Positions 35,919 to 44,241 of a stretch of DNA of 64,000 nt are shown here, in pieces. The notes below the pieces were generated by a model, which worked only from the letters and a program-made list of their open reading frames with translations, ran no database searches and had not been told where the DNA came from. The stretch covers positions 96,397 through 160,396 of the forward strand of contig NZ_LMJF01000014.1 of NCBI RefSeq assembly GCF_001429785.1, written 5' to 3'. This DNA is from Lysobacter sp. Root916 (lineage in GTDB: Bacteria > Pseudomonadota > Gammaproteobacteria > Xanthomonadales > Xanthomonadaceae). Numbering within the stretch: position 1 is the first letter of the stretch; every line of letters begins with the position of its first letter. A program made the translations under genes and the position numbers.

Positions 35919-35955
35919 GGGTTAGAGTGGGCTTCTAGAAAGTCGACTTTAACCC
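35919..35955. repeat. REP-like palindrome GGGTTAGAGT / ACTTTAACCC
   Basis: Arms of 10 bp (9 matching) around GGGCTTCTAGAAAGTCG. A related palindrome lies at 37375-37408, and half-motifs CACTCTGACCCC and CACTCTGAGCCC end the two 158-bp repeats. The pattern resembles palindromes mobilised by REP-associated transposases. Confidence 0.55.
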
Positions 35956-36015
35956 CTGTTTCGCACGATCAGATGCAAGTGAATGTCCATGTTTCTGCCC
36001 ACTCCGGCCCGACTC

Positions 36016-36450
36016 TTATTCCTGTTCGAAGCCGGGAACGAGATCAGCGAATACCGTCGCTATTTGCTCAGGACTCAAACCGGCCGCGAGTCCTAGCTCA
36101 ACCAAAAATTCACCAGCAAGATCAGACAGTCCTGTATTCGCGTTTAGTGCAGTCCAGACCAATCGGTTCAGCGCCACCGGTCGTCCACCTTCACTTAACG
36201 AAGGATCCTGATCTATCCGTCTTGAGAACACATTGAGTTGAATTGCATAGGACTCCTCTTTCCCGTTCAAAAAATTTTGCGCAGCCGCCACACCATCTCT
36301 TTGCGTGGCGTCCAGCGAGTCCCACAATAGCCTGCAAAATGCAATAGCAGCTTGAGGCACAAGGCTAGTGTTTTCGTCGAAATAGCCCGTACTGAGCACA
36401 GCATCAATATGCTCATATAAGTCGGAGCTAGTAACAATATTAGAGCTCAT
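36016..36450 (-). CDS. Unknown small protein in the accessory tract
   Basis: 144 residues without signal peptide or membrane helix, rich in Ala, Leu and Asp, so a soluble helical protein. Segments include AAIAFCRLLWDSLDATQRDG, SRRIDQDPSLSEGGRP and LGLAAGLSPEQIATVFADLV. I do not recognise the family. It is AT-richer than the chromosome and lies between an OmpA-like lipoprotein and the second 158-bp repeat. By position it may be an immunity or accessory gene left from an earlier Rhs tip. ATG 36450 has no strong ribosome-binding site. Confidence 0.55.
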   Translation of the reverse strand: MSSNIVTSSDLYEHIDAVLSTGYFDENTSLVPQAAIAFCRLLWDSLDATQRDGVAAAQNFLNGKEESYAIQLNVFSRRIDQDPSLSEGGRPVALNRLVWTALNANTGLSDLAGEFLVELGLAAGLSPEQIATVFADLVPGFEQE

Positions 36451-36472
36451 TGACTGTTACCTTATGGAACAG

Positions 36473-36629
36473 CATGCCACGGAATGCGCGCGGCTTGCGA
36501 TTGAAAACTGTCTGATCCGAGTTAGCGCTGGCGTTTGGCTAGAGCCTGAGCGCGGTCAACTCCTCTTCCCGCCTGGCCCGAGACCAAGGCGCGGCCGTCA
36601 GTCAGAACTGCACTCTGAGCCCTGTTCGC
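36473..36629. repeat. Direct repeat copy B (157 bp)
   Basis: Same orientation as copy A at 34526-34683; begins CATGCCACGGAATGCG and ends near CACTCTGAGCCCTGTTCGC. The two copies are about 1.95 kb apart and enclose the HEAT-like gene, the rhs relic, the OmpA-like gene and the unknown gene. Confidence 0.8.
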
Positions 36630-36645
36630 GACCGCCGCACGGCCG

Positions 36646-37140
36646 TCATTCATTCGGAAGAGAAACATCTAAGCCAAACATGCCGTCACCGGACCAATGC
36701 CAGGGTTTTGGCAAAGCATCAAAGTGCACATGAAGCCAAGTATCCAAGCGCACTCCAATTTCGCAGCGCGAAATCTTGAGATCATCGATTGCAACAATCA
36801 ATTCACCCCCAGCACGGGCATATGAAATTTTGGCCCGATCATGCAATTTGACCCACGGATTCTTTAGGGGATCCAGCCATACCGACGTCCTCGCTTGGGC
36901 TTCCTCGATTGGAGTGCACTTAAGCGTGCCCGTCTTATCGTGCGCCGTTACGAACGCAATAATTTCAAATCCGGAGGATTTGCGGGCTTCCACAACCTCC
37001 TTGTCGATATCGAAAGTGACATCGCCGTTTGAATACGCAAGATTTTTCTTCAAATTGGTGGCCACGCTTACTTCTGGCTCTCGAACACAACCAACAGTAG
37101 AAGTAGCAAGGCATGCCGCAAAGAGAATTGACTTAATCAT
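36646..37140 (-). CDS. Putative lipoprotein, candidate immunity protein
   Basis: 164 residues. The leader KSILFAACLATSTVGC ends in lipobox TVGC (Cys18), so the product is probably a lipoprotein. The mature part is beta-rich: NGDVTFDIDKEVVEARKSSG, GFEIIAFVTAHDKTG, ELIVAIDDLKISRCEIGVRL. ATG 37140 overlaps the stop of an upstream reading frame without a start (ATGA overlap). That is the arrangement of a toxin tip and its coupled immunity gene, with the toxin now cut down to its end. A periplasmic lipoprotein would suit protection against a toxin acting in the envelope. Function is inferred from context only. Confidence 0.6.
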   Translation of the reverse strand: MIKSILFAACLATSTVGCVREPEVSVATNLKKNLAYSNGDVTFDIDKEVVEARKSSGFEIIAFVTAHDKTGTLKCTPIEEAQARTSVWLDPLKNPWVKLHDRAKISYARAGGELIVAIDDLKISRCEIGVRLDTWLHVHFDALPKPWHWSGDGMFGLDVSLPNE

Positions 37141-37405
37141 GGCTTCAGTGCCTCCGTGGCTTCTTTTTCTATGAGAGGCCCTAGGCGATTCAGCATTTGC
37201 CCGACGGCCGCCCCCTTATTCGAAAAGTCACGAGAAGCTCCGCCAATCGCGTGCGCCGTGAAATCTTCGCTCATTAGTGAAGAATAGGAATGTCCAGTTT
37301 CTTCGCGAAAGTCGCCTAGCGATTGCCCCCGCAGACTCGCTGCGGAGGTGACGTGAACAAGATCTACCGAAACTAGGGTCAGAGTAGGCTTTTTTGAAAG
37401 TCGAC
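37137..37405 (-). pseudogene. Orphan C-terminal coding fragment, possible displaced toxin tip
   Basis: An open frame with no start codon. It is open from an in-frame TAG at about 37406 and reads VDLVHVTSAASLRGQS, LGDFREETGHSYSSLMSED, FTAHAIGGASRDFSNKG, AAVGQMLNRLGPLIEKEATE and ends ALKP at TGA 37137. The sequence is protein-like, and its stop overlaps the ATG of the following lipoprotein gene. Its upstream end runs into a REP-like palindrome (37375-37408), so the rest of the gene was lost there. I do not recognise the domain. By comparison with the intact rhs-immunity pair next door it is probably the end of an older Rhs tip. Confidence 0.55.
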
Positions 37406-37408
37406 CCT
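37375..37408. repeat. REP-like palindrome AGGGTCAGAGT...GACCCT
   Basis: Outer arms AGGGTC / GACCCT and inner CTTT / GAAAG-type pairing. Related to the palindrome at 35919-35955. It forms the broken 5' edge of the orphan coding fragment. Confidence 0.5.
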
Positions 37409-37510
37409 ACCCCCTTGCTTCCCGTACAGCTCACATGAAGTCAGGGACCTGCCCAAAGCATTCCCTGAGATGTTCCAGATTGACGGACAGTGCCAAGCTC
37501 AATCTGCACC

Positions 37511-38032
37511 TTAAAGCAGTGCTCCCATATGGTATGCGTCCGGAAACTGCGGCTCAAACCCTCCGCCTGAGAATGGCGCCTGTACAGTGAGAGATCCAGG
37601 GTACTCGCCGGCCGCGACCATAATCTCTTTCGCTTGAGAGCTCCTTAGAACGATCCCCGACTCAATCAAGTATTTTTCATCCTCATGCAAGAGTAAATTA
37701 ACTCCCTCAATTTCGAATGACTCAATACCGACCATTACTCCTTCCAGTTTAGACTGCTTGGCGCCCTCACAAATATTTATATTTATTGTTCCAAATTCTT
37801 GCCAGTTCTCTACTTGTGTACTCGATGCCGTTATCTCGACAACCAAGCCAGACCCTAAGAATAACTGCAAGAACCAAACGCTTTCGAGAGACTGTCCGTT
37901 TGGTACGCGATAGGAAACAACAGACTCTCCGGCAAGCTCCTGAGCAATTCGTTCACGAGTCACGCCTTCGATCTGGGCTAAAAATTTGAACTTCCCGTTC
38001 CGGAGCGTTTCAATCGTAGTGAAGGGTTTCAT
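37511..38032 (-). CDS. Candidate immunity protein of the Rhs tip
   Basis: 173 residues from ATG 38032, which lies 23 bases inside the rhs 3' end, with GGAG about 9 nt upstream, so it is translated together with rhs. No signal peptide, so cytosolic. The sequence is beta-rich and acidic: GKFKFLAQIEGVTRERIAQE, LFLGSGLVVEITASSTQVE, EGVMVGIESFEIEGVNLLL and VQAPFSGGGFEPQFPDAY. I do not recognise a named immunity family. Its AT-rich composition matches the rhs tip and differs from the rhs core, so tip and immunity gene were probably acquired together. The overlap with the toxin gene is the main evidence for its role. Confidence 0.65.
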   Translation of the reverse strand: MKPFTTIETLRNGKFKFLAQIEGVTRERIAQELAGESVVSYRVPNGQSLESVWFLQLFLGSGLVVEITASSTQVENWQEFGTININICEGAKQSKLEGVMVGIESFEIEGVNLLLHEDEKYLIESGIVLRSSQAKEIMVAAGEYPGSLTVQAPFSGGGFEPQFPDAYHMGALL

Positions 38033-41000
38033 GTGGCTTATCTCCATTAGCGGGAATATCGATACTCTTACCACCAGAGCTATTTACTGGCCTGCCAAAA
38101 ACTCCGTTCTCACCGACCATACTTCCTGGAGGGGCTTTGTCACCGGGTGCCCAGGGACGAACGCCGCCTGTAAGCGTCTCTAGATCTTTCTCATAATCTC
38201 CTTGACCGCCGTGCTCGGGCGCCAGTGTTCCGCTGGTATGGCGCTTCCCGGTGCTATTCGGACCGGCCAGAGGACTGCCTTGATCGCCAACTAGACCGGA
38301 AGGTAAATCTACCTTTCCAGTTGGCGAGCCTGTGGAGTCGGAATCCGCCGACGCACCCTCCCCCCCAGTCTCCACATCCGCCTCTGCTGACTGCTGGGCA
38401 ACGGGCAACACATTTCCTTGCGAGCCAGCCCATGCCCCCGCAGCCGCCGCGATCGCAGCCCCACCCCAACGCACTAGCGTGCGTCGACAACTTGATATTC
38501 TCAAACAAATTAGCCCGCCCACGATGACCGGACCGGCCACTTGCCCGAGGCGCCCATCCGGGTCAACGAACTTGTAAGGATTGTTGTAGGCGTAGCTATA
38601 GCGATTAAGCAATCTCAGATCGCCCCTCTCTACAGCAGACACTGGGTCAACCGACAAGAACCGCCCCAACGTCGGATCGTAATACCGCTGCTGCATATAC
38701 GTCAGCCCGGTCGCCCCATCCATCACGTGGCCGGTGTAGCCGATGCCGTTGATCGTCTTGTTGATCGGGCTGCCGTAAGGCTCGTAGTTCGTCCGCTCGA
38801 TCACCGCGCCGCTGGTGTTCGTCGTCGCCACCGGGCTGCCTAGCGCATCGGTGTGGTGGTACTTGGTCGCGATGACCGTGTTGCTCGGCCAGTTGTGGTC
38901 GATGGTCGCGATCAGGCTGCCACCCAGGTAGACGTTCTCGTGGGTGGTCTGTGCGCCGGCGGTGGCTTGCGTGTAGCCGAACAGGTACTGCCCGGCCTGG
39001 CTGTACTGGAACAGGCGCACCGTGCCGTCGGCCTGCATGGTCTGCACGCGACGGCCCAGGCCGTCGTAGGCGTAGCTCTCTTTACCGGTTACGGCGCGCA
39101 GGCGGTTGCCGTAACTGAACTCGTAGCCCTGCCCGTTCTTGTTGTTGAGGTTGCCCTGGACGTCGTAGCCCAGGCCGGTGACGGTGGCGCCGCCGGCGTT
39201 CTGAACATTGGTCAGGCGGTTCTTGGCGTCGTACCAGTAGGTGTGCTCGCGCACGCCCGGGTGGCTGACGCTGCGCAGGTTATCGATCGGGTCGTAGGCG
39301 TAGTTGATGTAGTGCGTGCTGCCGCCGAACATCGCCGAGCCGGCCGACGTCAGGCGGTCCAGGCCGTCATAGCTCAGGTATCGATTGAAGTTGGCGCCTT
39401 GGCCGTTGTCGACGATCTGCGTCGTGTTCCCATTCTTGTCGTAGGTGTAGGTGTAACCGGCCACGCCGATGTCGCTGACCGTATCCGGCAGCTGACGGGC
39501 GTTCTGCGACATGGTGTGAACCACGCCGTTGCCGTAGGTGAACTGCTTGATCGCGCCGTTGGGGTAGTAGCTGACGCCGGAGGCGTAGGTGCCCTGGGTG
39601 GTGCTGGTGGGCGTGGTGGCCACCTGCGTCGGCTGGCCCAGTCCGTTGGGCGCATAGGTCACCGTCAGACCCGTCGGATAGGTCTGCACCGACAAGTGGC
39701 CATTGGGGTCGTAGCCGTAGCCCAGGGACCAGGCGTACCAGCCGGGCTGGCTGATGCTGTCGCCCTGGCCGTCGAGCAAGCGCCGCTTGTTGTAGTGGTA
39801 GGCGTTCACCCACGGCCAGGTGCTGTTGTAGCCGTTGTAGGTGGTGATGGTGGCCGGCAGGCCGTCCGGCGTGTAAGTCCAGGTCTGATTGCCCAGGCCG
39901 TCGGGGAAGCCGAGCTGGGTGAGACGATTGCGCGCGTCGTAGTTGCGGGTGACGGTGCGGCCACCGTTGTAGGCCGCCACATGGTCGCAGTCGACGGTGT
40001 TCAAACCCGACAGGCCTGCGGCCGACCAGTTCAGGTTGTCGTTGTTGTCGTAGCCCATGACCGTCGAACCGGTCTCGGGCTCGTCGGTGCGGCACAGGCG
40101 ATTGACGCCGTCGTAGTAGTACTTGCGCAGCGCCTGCACGGGCTGGCCGGCGTAGGTGCCCGAGCGCAGCACCGACTTGGGCCGCAGGAAATAGGCCGGA
40201 TCGCGATCGATGACGGTGGTGACGCCGGCCGGCTGGATGATCTCGATCGGATAGTCGGTGGTCGGCTGGTCCCAGGCCGCGTAACGAGTGCGGGTCTGCT
40301 GGCCGCGCGGGTCGGTGACCACGATGTCGCCGCCCGTCGAATAGGCGGTGGTGGTGGTGAGCTTGCCCAGCTCGGAGTCCTGCTCGAGCTTGGTCACGCG
40401 GCCGAGCGCGTCGTACTGCGTCCAGGTGCCGGTATCGATCGCCCAATTGCCGTCCGCGTACGGATTGCGCGGATACGAGGCGAAGGTCTGTCGGCCTTCG
40501 TGATCGTAAGCGCTCAGGGTGATGCGATAGGTCTGGTCGTTATTGGTGACGTCGCGCTCGTACTGCACGACCGGGCGCCATAGGGCGTCGTAGAAGGTCT
40601 GCTTCTCGTAGTTGCCCTGGACGGTGGACTGGCGCCAATGGCCGGCGGGGATGCCCATCTCGGCTTGATTCACCTGCACGAACGCACGGGTGAGCGTGTT
40701 CCAGTTGACGCTGTCGCCGACGGGATAGGCGATCGAGGACACGCGGCCCATGGCGTCGTAGCCATAGTTGGTCTTGTAGCCGTTCTCGTCGGCCACCCAG
40801 TCGATCCAACCGCTGTCGTTGACCTGGGCGGTCTGCGTACTGCCCGAGGGCGATTCGGGCGTGGCCGGGTGTTGGATGGTCTGCGGAATGCCGCGCTTCC
40901 AGCTCGACAGGGTAGTGATGTTGTTGTTGGCGTCCTTGACCGTGGCGACGGTACCGTCGGGGTTGTAGGTCAGGGTCCGCTTGCGGATACCGAACGTATA

Positions 41001-43046
41001 GAAATCCGTAGGCAAGGCGGTGACGGGGTCATACGTGGCCGAGGTAGGAATCGTGACGCCGCTGGATACCGAGGCGATCTGGCCCAGCACCCACTTCGAC
41101 AGGTTGTCGTGGAATGTCGTGGCGTCGGTGCGCGCATAGCCTTGGCCGATGTTGCTCGAACGCGTCACCGTCTTCGGGCGAGCGAACTCATCGAATGCGT
41201 TGACTGCGTTGCTGTAGCTCACGCCATCCTGGCTGATGGTGGTGCGGGTAACAGGCTGAATCCGCGCCCCCATTCTTTCCTGGGTCAGGCTCAAACCGAT
41301 TTTCGACGAGAAGGCCTGCGTTGCCAGCTCATCGTCGGGAACATAGTCGTTCAAGGTCGTACGCAGCGTCACGCCGGCCGCGTCCAGTTCCCTGGTCTCG
41401 ATTAAGTAACCTTCGTTCTTCTCATAGGCAACGCCGAAGCGTTGGCGCAACTTTCTGCCGTCCGGCAACGTCGTTGTATTCCACTTCGATGTCAGTCCCG
41501 GGCAATCCGGCGACGCGGGAACGCATCGGTTTCCGATGCACTGAGGCGTTTCCGGTGTTCGCCCGCAGAAGCCGAGCGGCCAGACCCTTCCGTACTCGTA
41601 CTGCGTGACCAGCGCAGAAACACCTGGGCCAGACACGGTCGAGTTAGTCAGGGAGAAGTTCTCGAAATAGTTGGGCACCAACAGCCTGTCATGCCCCGTT
41701 TCACCACTGCCCAAGGTGGTCGGCGCGCTGGCAACCCGCACGAAGGTCTTGTAGGAGGAGATGGCCGTTGCGTAGCTGTCGGAGTGGCCGTCTTTGATAG
41801 CCTGATTATAGATATCAGGATCCGTCAGGGTCATTTCCTGCACATGAGTGCTGGAGGTGCCTGTGGAGTTGCGAACAATGTCCAATGTGCAGCGGAACGG
41901 CACATGGACCCGATAGTGCCGGTCCAAGTCGAAAACGAACTTGCCTTGGGCACCACTGGGATGCGTGACGACGTACTCATAGTGGCCGTTGCCCATCGTC
42001 GACGAATCGCATGTCGCCTTGAAGTCGTTGACTTCCAGCATGTCCGGATCGTCGTAATTGGCACGCAACTCGCCCGAGCTGCCATAGCTCCAGCGCGAGC
42101 CGTCGGGCTGCGTGACCTGATACAGGTCAACGCCGACATAGGTATAAGCCCAGGACTTCCCGGCAGCGGTGGCCGTTACGATCTTGTCCCCTTGATAGGC
42201 GAGGGAAATCGCGCGACCGTCACTGCTGGTGATGCCCGTAAGCTTGTCTCCGGAGTAGGCGTAGTTAACCCAGTTTCCGAACCTGTCTTCGATACGAGTC
42301 GCGAGCAGATAGACACGCTTACGCGGCAGGACATACTCGAACCCGTTAGCCTTGCGAAGACTGCGCATTGAGCGTTCCACCGCCCAATCGAATCGATACT
42401 TCACGCCATCCGGCGTCAGAAGCATGAAGCCCTCTCCCGCGTAGCCGTTCTGTATCGCAGACAGGCAACTCAGGCGCCCCAGGTCACGGGTGGTCCATGG
42501 ATAAACGACACCATCAGCAGGCGCTTTGTAGGTGCTTGGCACCCACTTGAGCAGGTTCTGCTCCCCTCTGCCCGGGAGATACAGGTGATAGCCACTCCAC
42601 ACCTCATCGGACGTGAAGTTCGTATGGTTGATGTACGGCTCGGAGGGGATCGAGCACCGCGAGAACCGCTGAGGCGACGTGGGGTTGGCAACGGTCCAAC
42701 CCCAGGCGCTGGCGAATGTGCCCTCGATGTAGGGAACCTCGACTTCCCAGTTGCCGAAGCCCCCGAGGTAATTACGGCCAAACCGATCTTCAACGACATG
42801 GCGTCGCCCCAACCGAACCGGCAGCGAATTGTTCCCGAGGAGGTCGATGTCGACCGTGCGGAAGTACGTGGAGCCGTCGTAGCCGCTGATGTTCTCCCCG
42901 AACATGCCGGAGCTCAGTGCGGACACCTCCTGCGAAGCCTTGATCGCCTGGTCGTACTCCTGCCATGGCGCAGCTTCCTGTGCCATGACCATAGAACCGG
43001 CGGCGCACAAGAATAGCGCTAGGATACCGCGCAGCAGGAACGACAT
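38010..43046 (-). CDS. Rhs/YD-repeat polymorphic toxin with Sec signal peptide
   Basis: 1678 residues. Start ATG 43046 gives a Sec leader (SFLLRGILALFLCAAGSMVMAQ), unlike T6SS-exported Rhs proteins with PAAR or VgrG ends. About 450 residues of exported beta-rich domain follow, then YD repeats (YDAMGRVSSIAYP, YDGLGRRVQTMQADG, and others) that build the shell. The Rhs core ends with GRFLSVDPVSAVERGD and YSYAYNNPYKFVDPDGR near residue 1499. The remaining 179 residues are the variable tip: a short hydrophobic stretch, an Asp/Ser/Gly linker, then SGTLAPEHGGQGDYEKD, WAPGDKAPPGSMVG, SSGGKSIDIPANGDKPHETLHYD. The tip is AT-richer than the core. Its toxic activity is not identified. Confidence 0.88.
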   Translation of the reverse strand: MSFLLRGILALFLCAAGSMVMAQEAAPWQEYDQAIKASQEVSALSSGMFGENISGYDGSTYFRTVDIDLLGNNSLPVRLGRRHVVEDRFGRNYLGGFGNWEVEVPYIEGTFASAWGWTVANPTSPQRFSRCSIPSEPYINHTNFTSDEVWSGYHLYLPGRGEQNLLKWVPSTYKAPADGVVYPWTTRDLGRLSCLSAIQNGYAGEGFMLLTPDGVKYRFDWAVERSMRSLRKANGFEYVLPRKRVYLLATRIEDRFGNWVNYAYSGDKLTGITSSDGRAISLAYQGDKIVTATAAGKSWAYTYVGVDLYQVTQPDGSRWSYGSSGELRANYDDPDMLEVNDFKATCDSSTMGNGHYEYVVTHPSGAQGKFVFDLDRHYRVHVPFRCTLDIVRNSTGTSSTHVQEMTLTDPDIYNQAIKDGHSDSYATAISSYKTFVRVASAPTTLGSGETGHDRLLVPNYFENFSLTNSTVSGPGVSALVTQYEYGRVWPLGFCGRTPETPQCIGNRCVPASPDCPGLTSKWNTTTLPDGRKLRQRFGVAYEKNEGYLIETRELDAAGVTLRTTLNDYVPDDELATQAFSSKIGLSLTQERMGARIQPVTRTTISQDGVSYSNAVNAFDEFARPKTVTRSSNIGQGYARTDATTFHDNLSKWVLGQIASVSSGVTIPTSATYDPVTALPTDFYTFGIRKRTLTYNPDGTVATVKDANNNITTLSSWKRGIPQTIQHPATPESPSGSTQTAQVNDSGWIDWVADENGYKTNYGYDAMGRVSSIAYPVGDSVNWNTLTRAFVQVNQAEMGIPAGHWRQSTVQGNYEKQTFYDALWRPVVQYERDVTNNDQTYRITLSAYDHEGRQTFASYPRNPYADGNWAIDTGTWTQYDALGRVTKLEQDSELGKLTTTTAYSTGGDIVVTDPRGQQTRTRYAAWDQPTTDYPIEIIQPAGVTTVIDRDPAYFLRPKSVLRSGTYAGQPVQALRKYYYDGVNRLCRTDEPETGSTVMGYDNNDNLNWSAAGLSGLNTVDCDHVAAYNGGRTVTRNYDARNRLTQLGFPDGLGNQTWTYTPDGLPATITTYNGYNSTWPWVNAYHYNKRRLLDGQGDSISQPGWYAWSLGYGYDPNGHLSVQTYPTGLTVTYAPNGLGQPTQVATTPTSTTQGTYASGVSYYPNGAIKQFTYGNGVVHTMSQNARQLPDTVSDIGVAGYTYTYDKNGNTTQIVDNGQGANFNRYLSYDGLDRLTSAGSAMFGGSTHYINYAYDPIDNLRSVSHPGVREHTYWYDAKNRLTNVQNAGGATVTGLGYDVQGNLNNKNGQGYEFSYGNRLRAVTGKESYAYDGLGRRVQTMQADGTVRLFQYSQAGQYLFGYTQATAGAQTTHENVYLGGSLIATIDHNWPSNTVIATKYHHTDALGSPVATTNTSGAVIERTNYEPYGSPINKTINGIGYTGHVMDGATGLTYMQQRYYDPTLGRFLSVDPVSAVERGDLRLLNRYSYAYNNPYKFVDPDGRLGQVAGPVIVGGLICLRISSCRRTLVRWGGAAIAAAAGAWAGSQGNVLPVAQQSAEADVETGGEGASADSDSTGSPTGKVDLPSGLVGDQGSPLAGPNSTGKRHTSGTLAPEHGGQGDYEKDLETLTGGVRPWAPGDKAPPGSMVGENGVFGRPVNSSGGKSIDIPANGDKPHETLHYD

Positions 43047-43366
43047 GGCGCGATTTCCAATGGCAATAGACGGCGCGACAGAGTGAAACGAAACGGCGGC
43101 GGCAGCGACCGCGCCTATCCGGTCAGAACGGGATTGCATATCGTGGATACTCTCGCCGAGCAGACCGGCGTGGACTCTTGCGCTTGAACTCAAGCCGGCG
43201 CGACCGGCTCCCCTAACGATAGTGTGAAGTCTAGAACAGAGCGCTCGCAAACATTGAGACGACGCGAGCGAACGAGCGCGCGCTTCGAGTGGCGAAGTTA
43301 CGCAAATCGCGTGGAAAATAGGCCTTACAGATATGCCGCCGGCCTTTCATGCGGCGGCGCAGAGCA
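43047..43366. promoter_or_regulatory. Intergenic region between rhs and tdk
   Basis: 320 bp with no convincing gene. It should carry the rhs promoter. An imperfect GC hairpin (GCCGCCGG ... CGGCGGC, about 43334-43358) close to the tdk stop could end tdk transcription. No clear promoter boxes. Confidence 0.35.
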
Positions 43367-43987
43367 CTACAACGGCAACGACGCCTGCAACGGCTCGATC
43401 GTCCCCTCGCCGCGCATCACCCGCTTGTACTCCGCGCGCGAGACCGAGATGTAGCGGTCGTTGCCGCCGATCTCCACCTGTGGGCCGTCCAGCACCGCGC
43501 GGCCGCGTTCGTCGACGCGCACGGTCATGGTGGCTTTCTTGCCGCTGTGGCAGATGGTCTTGATCTCGGTCAGTTCGTCGGCCCAGGCCAGCAGGTACTG
43601 GCTGCCTTCGAACAGTTCGCCGCGGAAATCGGTGCGCAGGCCGTAGCACAGCACCGGGATGCGCAGTTGGTCGACCACTTCGCTGAGCTGCCAGACCTGC
43701 GAGCGGGTCATGAACTGGGCTTCGTCGACCAGCACGCAATGCAGCGCGCCGTGGGCGGCGATGTCGGCGCGGATCAGCGCCTCCAGGTCCTGGTCGTGGC
43801 CGAAGCCGATGCCGTCGGCCTTCAGGCCGATACGCGAGGCCACGGTGCCGCTGCCGGCGCGGTGGTCCAGGCGCGGGGTCAGGATCGCCACGCGCATGCC
43901 GCGTTCGCGGTAGTTATGCGCGGACTGCAGCAGGGTGGTGGTCTTACCGGCGTTCATCGCCGAGTAGTAGAAATAGAGCTTGGCCAT
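43367..43987 (-). CDS. tdk: Thymidine kinase
   Basis: 206 residues of type II (TK1-like) thymidine kinase, which phosphorylates thymidine with ATP in nucleotide salvage. Visible: P-loop [12 protein letters not shown] at 9-20, the base Glu89 in LVDEAQF, and the lasso region ending [12 protein letters not shown]. Zinc-bound TK1 enzymes use four cysteines; here only Cys in TICHSGKKA is left of the first pair and the second pair is absent, so this form probably does not bind structural zinc, as in some other Proteobacteria. ATG 43987 gives [12 protein letters not shown], the conserved beginning; the longer frame reads through a repeat region. Monocistronic. Confidence 0.95.
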   Translation of the reverse strand: MAKLYFYYSAMNAGKTTTLLQSAHNYRERGMRVAILTPRLDHRAGSGTVASRIGLKADGIGFGHDQDLEALIRADIAAHGALHCVLVDEAQFMTRSQVWQLSEVVDQLRIPVLCYGLRTDFRGELFEGSQYLLAWADELTEIKTICHSGKKATMTVRVDERGRAVLDGPQVEIGGNDRYISVSRAEYKRVMRGEGTIEPLQASLPL

Positions 43988-44102
43988 GCGCCTAGTGTAG
44001 GCATCCGCGGCGCAAGTTCCGAGATTGCGCGGTGGGGCGGTGGCGTGCTTGTGGGAGGGGCATAGGGATCTTTCCTGCTGCTGGGTAGTTCGGTGAGCGC
44101 AG

Positions 44103-44227
44103 AGCAAATCCCCCCTAACCCCCCTTTTTCAAAGGGGGGGGAACCGCGGGCAAGGGAGAGGTGACTCAGGGGTCGATCGTGGCCGTGCCCTCCCCCCTCT
44201 GGAAAAGCCGGGGTCAAGGGGGGCAGG
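44103..44227. repeat. Degenerate MITE-like G/C-tract element
   Basis: Starts AGCAAATCCCCCCTAACCCC with CCCCCCTTTTTCAAAGGGGGG, and its right part has CCCCCCTCTGGAAAAGCCGGGGTC. Related to the element at 17432-17580 but with a decayed right end. It lies between tdk and the first SEL1-like gene. Confidence 0.5.
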
Positions 44228-44241
44228 CTCTTAACGAGCCC

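Noticed and set aside
38853..40583. 576-codon plus-strand frame opposite rhs
   Set aside because: Val/Gly/Ala-rich mirror of the YD repeats; no start signal and no domain.
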